Shown piece by piece: positions 15,580 to 22,004 of a stretch of DNA of 64,000 nt. The position numbers and the translations under genes are program-made. Under the pieces are notes generated by a model, which saw nothing but the letters and a program-made list of their open reading frames with translations, did not search any database and was not told the DNA's origin. Source of the DNA: UBA6220 sp041651335 (GTDB lineage: Bacteria > Patescibacteriota > Minisyncoccia > Minisyncoccales > Minisyncoccaceae); contig JBAZJL010000002.1 in NCBI GenBank assembly GCA_041651335.1, positions 1 to 64,000 on the forward strand, given 5' to 3'. Position 1 is the stretch's first letter. Every line of letters begins with the position of its first letter.

Positions 15580-16458
15580 ATGAAAAATACTACCATAATC
15601 ATCGGTGATAGCGCTCCTATGACGCCAGAAATAGTAGAAAAATTCGGATTCAATATAGTTGAATTCAAAATTGATTGGCCAGAAGAAGCTGGAATTTTTG
15701 GAAAAAATCTTTTTGAAAAAATGCGCGAAGCAAAAAGAATGAACGTTAAAACAACGCCCAAAACTTCTCAGCCTTCTATTGGCGCTTTTAAAAAAGCTTA
15801 TGAACAAGCTTTTAAAAAAGCTCCCAATGTTTTGGCAATTACTATTAGTTCTGGAATTTCCGGTACTTATAATTCCGCGATCCAGGCAAAAAAAATGTTT
15901 AGCGCAGAAGAACAAAAAAGAATTTTTGTAGTCGATTCTTTTAATGCTGATGCTGCCGAAACAATGCTTGCAATCAAAGCTGCAGAAATGGACGAAATTG
16001 GCATGGAAGCTGAAGAAATTGCTAAAAAAATTGAAAGTTTAAAGCCTCAAACAAAATTATTTGGAATGATTGAAAGCCCTTATTGGCTTGAAGCCGGAGG
16101 CAGACTAAGCCATCCAATCGCCGTGCTTTTAGAACAAATGCAAAAAATAGGAATGAGACCGTTATTGTCAATTATTGATGGAGTAATTAAGCCAGCTAAT
16201 TTAAAAATGCAGGCCAAGGATACGGCCAATGCTTTATTTAAACAAATCGAGGAGCTTGTTAAAGAGCCGTTAGCCCAAGGAAAAAAAATAAGCATCGGAA
16301 TCTCTCATTCCGACACTCTATTCGAAGCAGAAAAATTAAAAGATTTAATTATTAAAAACTTTCCAGAAATAAAAATAGAATTTTTAACCACTATGGGTCC
16401 AGCCATTGGATCGCATACTGGTCCAGGAACTTTAATTTGTTGTTTTGTTGAAGATTAA
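15580..16458 (+). CDS. DegV family fatty-acid-binding protein (FakB-like, second stand-alone copy)
   Basis: 292 aa, a full DegV protein: TTIIIGDSAPMTPEIVEKFGF, TTPKTSQPSIGAFKKAYE, ISSGISGTYNSAIQAKK, VVDSFNADAAETML, ESPYWLEAGGRLSHP and GSHTGPGTLICCF. Paralogue of the upstream gene, 31 nt away. Having two intact binding proteins for one kinase matches other species, where FakB paralogues discriminate saturated from unsaturated fatty acids; that division here is inference. plsY copy 2 follows after 17 nt. Confidence 0.88.
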   Translation: MKNTTIIIGDSAPMTPEIVEKFGFNIVEFKIDWPEEAGIFGKNLFEKMREAKRMNVKTTPKTSQPSIGAFKKAYEQAFKKAPNVLAITISSGISGTYNSAIQAKKMFSAEEQKRIFVVDSFNADAAETMLAIKAAEMDEIGMEAEEIAKKIESLKPQTKLFGMIESPYWLEAGGRLSHPIAVLLEQMQKIGMRPLLSIIDGVIKPANLKMQAKDTANALFKQIEELVKEPLAQGKKISIGISHSDTLFEAEKLKDLIIKNFPEIKIEFLTTMGPAIGSHTGPGTLICCFVED

Positions 16459-16475
16459 TAATATTATTTAAAAAT

Positions 16476-17198
16476 ATGGCCTTATTTCCAATTTTGTTAA
16501 TTATTGCTATTTTCTCTTATCTTCTTGGCTCTATTCCTTTTGCACTTGTTTTCAACAAATTAATTTTTAAACAAGATCCTCGTCAAACTGGATCAAAAAA
16601 TTTAGGAGCTTTAAATACTTTAAGAATTAGCACAGAAAAAAAAGGAAAAATAATTGGAGCCCTGTCTTTTTTAATTGTATTTCTCTTGGATGCAGGTAAA
16701 GGGGTAATTGCTGTTTTTTTCGCTCAAAAATTAGCCTTAGCCACAATTACTAATCCTCTTTTACTTGGCCCGGAAGGAACTTCTGTTATAATTTTAGTTG
16801 CTTCGATGGTTGCTGCTTTACTTTCAGTTGTTGGCCATAATTACTCGCTTTATCTTAAATTCAAAGGCGGTCGAGGAGCGGCAACCTTGTTTGGTATTAC
16901 TTTATTTTTAAATTGCCAACTTGCTTGGCTTTGGGCTGGTATCGTTCTTTTAGTAATAATTATTGGAGAAATTTTAGCTGGCCATAAATTTAATAAAAAA
17001 TTAATTCCCCAGGCTATAAATAATCAAATTTTGGGACGTTTGATTGGAGAAATCCTAGGCTTAGGATTAATTTATTTTCTTAATCCTTATATTTTTGCTA
17101 TTGTTTGTTTGCCCTTATTGCCAGTGCTTTTAGCCCATTCTGATCGCCTAGAAGAACAAATGAAAAAAATTAAAGCAAAAAATTACTTAGCAAAATAA
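16476..17198 (+). CDS. PlsY-like acyltransferase (copy 2, divergent motif 2)
   Basis: 240 aa, polytopic. PlsY motif 1 (GSIPFALVFNK, 18-28) and motif 3 (VGHNYSLYLKFKGGRGAATLFG) are good, but motif 2 reads GSKNLGALN instead of GSGNxGATN. It is longer than copy 1 by an extended loop before motif 3 (ATITNPLLLGPEG) and a polar C-terminus. Probably an acyl-phosphate-dependent acyltransferase; the changed phosphate-binding loop leaves open a different acceptor. It follows the DegV genes and precedes copy 3 by one base. Confidence 0.75.
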   Translation: MALFPILLIIAIFSYLLGSIPFALVFNKLIFKQDPRQTGSKNLGALNTLRISTEKKGKIIGALSFLIVFLLDAGKGVIAVFFAQKLALATITNPLLLGPEGTSVIILVASMVAALLSVVGHNYSLYLKFKGGRGAATLFGITLFLNCQLAWLWAGIVLLVIIIGEILAGHKFNKKLIPQAINNQILGRLIGEILGLGLIYFLNPYIFAIVCLPLLPVLLAHSDRLEEQMKKIKAKNYLAK

Positions 17199-17199
17199 A

Positions 17200-17865
17200 A
17201 TGCCTCAACTTTTATTATATTTTTGTTTTTTTGTTTTTTCTTATCTTTTGGGATCAATTCCTTTTAGTTATTTGATTACAAAAATTTTTACTAAAAAAAA
17301 TGTTTTTGAATTAGGTTGGAAAAAAAGTTCGGCCAGCAATGTTATTAAAAACATTGGAAAATTACCAGGAATTTTAGCTTTTTTATTGGATGTTGGTAAG
17401 GGATTTTTAGTGGTTTATTTGGCTCAACAATTGCAATTTTCTTCTTTTCTTCAAGCCTTGGCTGGAATTTGCGCAATCTTAGGACACAATTGGTCTATTT
17501 TTGTAAAAGGCAAAGGAGGAAGGGGTTTGGCCACTTTAGTTGGCGCTGTAATCGGGTTTTCTCCTGTTTTTCTTTTTATTATTGTTATTCCTTGTATTAT
17601 TTTTACTTTTATTTGGACTGCTTCAATCGGCACGATTTTATCTTTAGTGTTTGGAGTTTTTTTGGGTTTTGCTTTTGCAAAGTGGCAAGCGCCTGGATTT
17701 TTAATTTTGATTTCTCTTCTGCCAATTTTTATTAAACGACTAAGTCCGATTAAAGAAATAAATAACATTACTGATCAAGGGGAAAAAAGAGCATTAATCG
17801 AAAACAGACTTTTGTTTGATCAAGACACGGTTCCCAGCTTTCGCATTAAATTTTTTAAAAAATAG
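17200..17865 (+). CDS. PlsY-like acyltransferase (copy 3, degenerate motif 2)
   Basis: 221 aa, polytopic. Motif 1 GSIPFSYLITK and motif 3 LGHNWSIFVKGKGGRGLATLVG are conserved. Motif 2 has become GWKKSSASN, with only the Ser and final Asn left. A hydrophilic C-terminal tail of about 35 residues ends in basic residues. Last gene of the fatty-acid cluster. The retained HNxS/KGGRG motif 3 suggests a working enzyme on another acceptor, or a partner of the other copies. Confidence 0.7.
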   Translation: MPQLLLYFCFFVFSYLLGSIPFSYLITKIFTKKNVFELGWKKSSASNVIKNIGKLPGILAFLLDVGKGFLVVYLAQQLQFSSFLQALAGICAILGHNWSIFVKGKGGRGLATLVGAVIGFSPVFLFIIVIPCIIFTFIWTASIGTILSLVFGVFLGFAFAKWQAPGFLILISLLPIFIKRLSPIKEINNITDQGEKRALIENRLLFDQDTVPSFRIKFFKK

Positions 17866-17867
17866 TT

Positions 17868-17896
17868 TTGACTTTTTTGTTAATAAGTTGTATTTT
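17868..17896 (+). promoter_or_regulatory. Promoter of tRNA-Arg
   Basis: TTGACT (17868-17873), 17-nt spacer and TATTTT (17891-17896). The predicted start is about 5 nt upstream of the tRNA. Confidence 0.55.
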
Positions 17897-17907
17897 TTAT
17901 ATCTAAT

Positions 17908-17979
17908 GCCCCCGTAGCTCAACGGATAGAGTTCTGGTCTTCGGAACCAGCGGTGTGGGTTCGAATCCTGCCGGGGGCA
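17908..17979 (+). tRNA. tRNA-Arg (anticodon TCG)
   Basis: 72 nt: acceptor GCCCCCG/CGGGGGC, D arm GCTC..GAGT, anticodon stem CTGGT/ACCAG with loop CTTCGGA, T arm GTGGG-TTCGAAT-CCTGC, discriminator A, no encoded CCA. Followed by an 18-bp hairpin and a tRNA-tail element. Confidence 0.92.
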
Positions 17980-17980
17980 C

Positions 17981-18021
17981 CCTAATACAAAAGATGGCTC
18001 CATGCCATCTTTTGTATTAGG
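17981..18021. other. Perfect 18-bp hairpin directly after tRNA-Arg
   Basis: The arms 17981-17998 and 18004-18021 (CCTAATACAAAAGATGGC and its exact complement) enclose the loop TCCAT, starting two bases after the tRNA. No T-run follows on the plus strand, so it is not a standard intrinsic terminator; it could be a processing or pausing signal, or part of the adjoining element. Confidence 0.8.
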
Positions 18022-18024
18022 ATT

Positions 18025-18101
18025 GATTCGAAGCCGGAGGGCCGACGGACCCGAGGCAGGCCCTGAGGAATTTTCAGTAGAAAATTACCGAAGGGCGAAT
18101 C
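18025..18101 (+). repeat. tRNA-tail structured element after tRNA-Arg
   Basis: GATTCGAA (reverse complement of the tRNA-Arg T-arm TTCGAATC) leads into the same core seen after tRNA-Pro and tRNA-Lys (GCCGGAGGGCCGACGGacCC..). A hairpin GCCCT-GA-GG-AATTTTC-AGTA-GAAAATT-A-CC-GA-AGGGC follows, then CGAATC, the sense copy of the T-arm. Stem bases differ from the other loci but pairing is kept. Confidence 0.85.
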
Positions 18102-18228
18102 CTGCCGAGATATTTTTGAAGGCGAATCCTGCCGAGATATTTTTGAAGGCGAATCCTGCCGAGATATTTTTGAAGGCGAATCCTGCCGAGATATTTTTGA
18201 AGGCGAATCCTGCCAAAATTCTTTTTAA
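18094..18228 (+). repeat. Five tandem 27-bp repeats carrying the tRNA-Arg tail
   Basis: Four identical units (18094, 18121, 18148, 18175) and a fifth decayed unit (18202-18228). Each begins GGCGAATCCTGCCGAG, where CGAATCCTGCCG equals the tRNA-Arg T-arm/acceptor 3' strand, followed by ATATTTTTGAA. There are no spacers, so it is not CRISPR. The frame across it reads a 9-residue peptide repeat and is not a gene. Confidence 0.9.
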
Positions 18229-18359
18229 AAGCAAATTTTTTAGCTTAATAATTCAAATACAAAGCCATAACAACGGCAAACAAAAAATAAACAAGTTTTA
18301 CTAAAATTTTACCCAAAAACAAAAAAATAGTGGATTTAGGCTTTAAGTAGTCTTTTCTC

Positions 18360-18388
18360 TTGATTTTTTAAACAAAATAAACTATACT
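18360..18388 (+). promoter_or_regulatory. Promoter of the VirB2-like pilin gene
   Basis: TTGATT (18360-18365), 17-nt spacer and TATACT (18383-18388), giving a leader of about 20 nt. Between the 27-bp repeats and this promoter (18229-18359) I see only AT-rich DNA. Confidence 0.65.
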
Positions 18389-18414
18389 CAACCCAGAATA
18401 GCAACCTAAAAAAG

Positions 18415-18852
18415 ATGATTTTTAATAAAAAATTCAAATATTTTTCTTTTCTTAGCCTTCTTTTTTTGGTTTTTGTTTCTTTTCCAATTATTGCTAATGC
18501 TGCCACTTGTCCAACCTGCGACTCAATTGTTTGTTGTGGAAACGAAGGCCAGCCTGCTTGTACTTTAGCGGATTTGTTTTGTTTAATCCAAAGCATAATA
18601 AATTTCATCTTATGGCAAGTAGTTCCGCCATTAATAGTGATTTGGTTTGCTTATGCTGGTTTTTTAATGCTTACCTCTGGAGGAGATCCTGGAAAAACAA
18701 AACAAGCCAAAGACATGGTTACCGCAGCTTTTATTGGAATAATTCTTGTTTATTCTGCTTGGATGTTAGTTTACTGGTTTATCAGCTTTATCGGAGGGCC
18801 AACTCAAAGTAATTGGCTATTGCAGTTTTTTACTACTCAAACCACTCCTTAA
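18415..18852 (+). CDS. VirB2/TrbC-like small membrane protein (T4SS pilin-like)
   Basis: 145 aa. A signal peptide (KKFKYFSFLSLLFLVFVSFPIIANA) is followed by a Cys-rich head (CPTCDSIVCCGNEGQPAC). Two TM helices are joined by a short basic turn: IVIWFAYAGFLMLTSGG, then DPGKTKQAKDMV, then FIGIILVYSAWMLVYWF. That helix-turn-helix after a signal peptide is the VirB2 plan. The same two-helix block occurs at the N-termini of the four large proteins at 28789-36620. It stands alone between two tRNAs, about 10 kb from the other secretion genes, with its own promoter. Probable pilus subunit or secretion-channel component. Confidence 0.75.
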   Translation: MIFNKKFKYFSFLSLLFLVFVSFPIIANAATCPTCDSIVCCGNEGQPACTLADLFCLIQSIINFILWQVVPPLIVIWFAYAGFLMLTSGGDPGKTKQAKDMVTAAFIGIILVYSAWMLVYWFISFIGGPTQSNWLLQFFTTQTTP

Positions 18853-18884
18853 TTTTAATAATAGTCTGGTTAATCTGAAATCAA

Positions 18885-18957
18885 GCCCCGTTAGCTCAGT
18901 TGGTAGAGCAGGAAGCTCTTAACTTCAAGGTCGTGGGTTCGAATCCCTCACGGGGCA
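18885..18957 (+). tRNA. tRNA-Lys (anticodon CTT)
   Basis: 73 nt: acceptor GCCCCGT/ACGGGGC, D arm GCTC-AGTTGGTA-GAGC, anticodon loop CTCTTAA, T arm GTGGG-TTCGAAT-CCCTC, discriminator A, no encoded CCA. The anticodon stem has a mismatch at its first pair (G27-A43). Followed by three element units. Confidence 0.9.
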
Positions 18958-19410
18958 CAAACGAACACATGACAGGATAGAAAATATTGATTAATTTAAA
19001 ACGCCGATTAACGAAAGAGGGATTCGAAGCCGGAGGGCCGACGGGCCCGAGGCAGGCCTAAGCGAAACTTCACCAGAAGTTTACGCGAAGGCGAAACCTC
19101 ACGGGGCACAAACGAACACATGACAGTATAGAAAATATTGATTAATTTAAAACGCTGATTAACGAAAGAGGGATTCGAAGCCGGAGGGCCGACGGGCCCG
19201 AGGCAGGCCTGAGCGCAATTTCACCAGAAATTGACGCGAGGGCGAAGCCTCACGGGGCACAAACGAACACATGACAGTATAGAAAATATTGATTAATTTA
19301 AAACGCTGATTAACGAAAGAGGGATTCGAAGCCGGAGGGCCGACGGGCCCGAGGCAGGCCTGAGCGCAATTTCACCAGAAATTGACGCGAGGGCGAAGCC
19401 TCACGGGGCA
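18958..19410 (+). repeat. Three tandem 151-bp units with the tRNA-Lys tail and the structured element
   Basis: Units 18958-19108, 19109-19259 and 19260-19410. Each has a spacer (CAAACGAACACATGACAG...), GAGGGATTCGAA (12-nt perfect antisense of the tRNA-Lys T-arm TTCGAATCCCTC), the GC-rich core and a slightly decayed tail copy (CGAAACCTCACGGGGCA, or CGAAGCCTC.. in units 2 and 3). In unit 1 the inner stem is AAACTTC/GAAGTTT; in units 2 and 3 it is CAATTTC/GAAATTG, so paired bases changed together. Homologous to the arrays after tRNA-Pro and tRNA-Arg. Confidence 0.9.
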
Positions 19411-19514
19411 CACAAAAGACCACGACAAAGAACAAGATTGATAGATAAAAAATTAAACAAGGAAGAAAGGAAAAAGTATTTTTTAAAAATTAACAATTAA
19501 ATATCGAAGAGACA

Positions 19515-19543
19515 CCTGTTTTGGTTAAAAAACTAAAACAAGG
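19515..19543 (+). other. Hairpin in the rpsO leader
   Basis: CCTGTTTT (19515-19522) pairs with AAAACAAGG (19535-19543) with one bulged base. It lies 30 nt before rpsO in an otherwise featureless AT-rich stretch (19411-19572). It could be an S15 autoregulatory structure or chance. Confidence 0.3.
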
Positions 19544-19572
19544 CGCATAATAAAAAGTAAAAAAATAAAAAA

Positions 19573-19839
19573 ATGTTATCACCAGAAGACAAAACAAGTA
19601 TTATCGATAAGTTCAAGACTCACGAAAAAGATACTGGTTCGGCCGAAGTTCAAATCGCTTTATTGTCAAAAGAAATTGAAAGGCTATTAGAACATCTAAA
19701 AGAACACAAAAAAGATCTTCATTCAAAAAAAGGACTTTTGAAAATGGTTTCTAAAAGAAGAAAACTTTTAAAATACCTTCAAAAGACCGATGAGAAAACT
19801 TATAAAGAAATCACTAAAAAAATCGGCCTTAAATCTTAG
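19573..19839 (+). CDS. rpsO: 30S ribosomal protein S15
   Basis: 88 aa, canonical S15 length. The family core is evident: HEKDTGSAEVQIALLSKEIERLLEHLKEHKKDLHSKKGLLKMVSKRRKLLKYLQK. S15 binds the central domain of 16S rRNA and nucleates assembly of the 30S platform. It is followed by pnp, the conserved rpsO-pnp order. The stop codon lies inside a hairpin that looks like an intrinsic terminator or attenuator between the two genes. Confidence 0.98.
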   Translation: MLSPEDKTSIIDKFKTHEKDTGSAEVQIALLSKEIERLLEHLKEHKKDLHSKKGLLKMVSKRRKLLKYLQKTDEKTYKEITKKIGLKS

Positions 19840-19851
19840 GGCCGTATTTTT
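19824..19851 (+). terminator. Intercistronic terminator/attenuator between rpsO and pnp
   Basis: CGGCC (19824-19828) and GGCCG (19840-19844) form a 5-bp GC stem across the rpsO stop, followed by TATTTTTG. pnp begins 15 nt later, so only partial termination is likely. Confidence 0.6.
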
Positions 19852-19865
19852 GTATTTGTAAAACT

Positions 19866-21980
19866 ATGGAAACAAAATCATTTAAAAAGGAAATAAACGG
19901 CAAATTACTAGAAATAGAATTTAATGGATTGGCTGAAAGGGCAAATAGTTCTGTTTTTGTAAAATACGGGGACACTGTAGTGATGGCTAATTGCGTTATT
20001 GCAAAAAAAGAAATTGAAAATGCTGACTTTTTCCCTTTAACCGTGCTCTACGAAGAAAAATATTATGCTGTTGGAAAAATACTTGGCTCTCGTTTTATGA
20101 AAAGAGAAGGCCGTCCGTCAGAACAGTCTATTTTAACCTCCAGACTGATTGACCGAGCAATTCGTCCGCTTTTTCCATCTGATTTACATCACGAGGTCCA
20201 GGTTATTGTTACTTGCTTGTCTTGGGATCAAGAATCAGATCCAGCCTCTTTAAGTTTGCTGGCCGCTTCAGTTGCCTTGCTTTGTTCTGATATTCCTTGG
20301 CACGGACCAGTGGCTCCAATCAGAGTAGGGGAAAAAGACGGCCAGATAATTATTTTCCCAACCACCAAAGAAAGAGAAGAAGGAAATCTTGATTTAACAA
20401 TTTCTGCCCTAAAATCAGAATCAGGAAAAGAAATTTTAGTGAATATGATTGAGGCCGGGTTAAAAGAAGTTTCTGAAGAAATGCTCTTAAAGGCTTTTGC
20501 CGAAACAAAAAAAATTCAAAAAGAACTTTTAGATTTTCAAGAAGACATTCAAAAACAAATCGGCAAAGAAAAAATAATACTTAAGGAATATCCGATTAAT
20601 GAAGAAATAAAAAAAGAAGTAATTAATTTTCTTGGAGATCGCTTGGAAAAAGCTTTATTTAAAAAAACAGAAACTATTGAAGATTTAAAAAATGAACTAG
20701 CCGAGCATTTAAAAGCTTTGAATGATGACCCCCAACAATTAAGACAGGGTTTGAATATTTTCGAAGCAGAAACCGAAAAAGCCATGCATCGTGGAGCAAT
20801 AAAAAATGGATTAAGAACTGATGGCCGAAAAATAACAGAGCTAAGAGAATTAAATTGTCAAACAGGATTATTCAAAAGAACCCATGGCACGGGATTGTTT
20901 ACTCGTGGCCAAACCAAAGTTTTATCTTTTCTTACTTTGGGTGCCCCGGGAGATCAAAAAATTATTGATGAAATGGAAATCCAGGGTAAAAAAAGGTTTA
21001 TGCATAACTACAACTTTCCTCCTTACAGCGTAGGGGAAACTGGACCAATGCGTGGACCAGGCCGAAGAGAAATAGGGCACGGAATGTTGGCCGAAAAAGC
21101 CTTGCGACCAATGATTCCTTCAGCCGAAGAGTTTCCTTATACGATCAGGGTTGTTTCTGAAGTTTTGTGTTCTAATGGATCAAGCTCAATGGCTTCAACT
21201 TGTGCTGCTTGTTTAGCTCTTATGGATGGGGGAGTGCCAATCAAAAGGCCTGTTTCTGGAATCGCAATGGGGTTAATGATGGAAATAAATAATGAAAAAA
21301 GCACAGAAGATAAAGAATATATTGTTTTAACCGATGTTCAAGGAGAAGAAGATCATTATGGCGATATGGATTTTAAAGTTGCTGGCACGGAAAAAGGAAT
21401 CACTGCCTTGCAAATGGATATTAAAATAAGGGGAATTACTGATAAGATTATCAAACAAGCTCTTGAACAGTCTCGTCCTGCCCGAGAAGAAATAAGAAAC
21501 ACCATGGCTAATATTTTAGCAGAGCCAAGAAAAGAATTATCTCCTTATGCTCCAAGAATTTTTGTTATTAAAATAAATCCAGAAAAAATAGGAGAAGTGA
21601 TTGGCACGGGCGGAAAAATAATCAATGAAATTATCGAAACTTGCAACGTGACTATTGATATCGAAGATTCTGGAGAAATATTTATTACTTCGGAAAATCA
21701 AGAATCAGCCCAAAAAGCAATTGAATGGATAAATAACATTGTTAAAGAAGTAGAAATAGGTGAAATTTATCAAGGAACAGTAAAAAGAATAATGGATTTT
21801 GGCGCGTTTGTTGAAATTCTTCCTGGGCAAGAAGGCTTAGTTCATATTTCTCATTTGGACAATAAACGCGTAAACAAGGTAACTGATGTTGTAAAACTAA
21901 ATGATGTTATTCCAGTAAAAGTCATCTCTATTGACGAACAAGGCAGGATTAATCTATCATTAAAAGAAGCAAAGAAATAA
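19866..21980 (+). CDS. pnp: Polyribonucleotide nucleotidyltransferase (PNPase)
   Basis: 704 aa, full length. The first RNase PH domain (VFVKYGDTVVMANC) is followed by a helical linker and the second, catalytic RNase PH domain (RTDGRKITELREL, RTHGTGLFTRGQTKVLSFLTLGAP, DVQGEEDHYGDMDFKVAGT). A KH domain (IGEVIGTGGKIINEIIE) and an S1 domain (GTVKRIMDFGAFVEILPGQEGLVHISHL) finish it. It degrades RNA phosphorolytically 3' to 5' in the cytoplasm. Stands next to rpsO as in many bacteria. Confidence 0.97.
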   Translation: METKSFKKEINGKLLEIEFNGLAERANSSVFVKYGDTVVMANCVIAKKEIENADFFPLTVLYEEKYYAVGKILGSRFMKREGRPSEQSILTSRLIDRAIRPLFPSDLHHEVQVIVTCLSWDQESDPASLSLLAASVALLCSDIPWHGPVAPIRVGEKDGQIIIFPTTKEREEGNLDLTISALKSESGKEILVNMIEAGLKEVSEEMLLKAFAETKKIQKELLDFQEDIQKQIGKEKIILKEYPINEEIKKEVINFLGDRLEKALFKKTETIEDLKNELAEHLKALNDDPQQLRQGLNIFEAETEKAMHRGAIKNGLRTDGRKITELRELNCQTGLFKRTHGTGLFTRGQTKVLSFLTLGAPGDQKIIDEMEIQGKKRFMHNYNFPPYSVGETGPMRGPGRREIGHGMLAEKALRPMIPSAEEFPYTIRVVSEVLCSNGSSSMASTCAACLALMDGGVPIKRPVSGIAMGLMMEINNEKSTEDKEYIVLTDVQGEEDHYGDMDFKVAGTEKGITALQMDIKIRGITDKIIKQALEQSRPAREEIRNTMANILAEPRKELSPYAPRIFVIKINPEKIGEVIGTGGKIINEIIETCNVTIDIEDSGEIFITSENQESAQKAIEWINNIVKEVEIGEIYQGTVKRIMDFGAFVEILPGQEGLVHISHLDNKRVNKVTDVVKLNDVIPVKVISIDEQGRINLSLKEAKK

Positions 21981-22004
21981 TTTAAAAATCTCGCCTATTT
22001 TTCC

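Noticed and set aside
18094..18228. Short regular repeats suggesting CRISPR
   Set aside because: The 27-bp units are contiguous with no spacers, match the neighbouring tRNA, and no cas gene is in the window.
18002..18304. Open frame of 100 codons after tRNA-Arg with a 9-residue repeat
   Set aside because: The repeat is the 27-bp tRNA-tail array read as codons; it starts inside an 18-bp hairpin. Not a protein.
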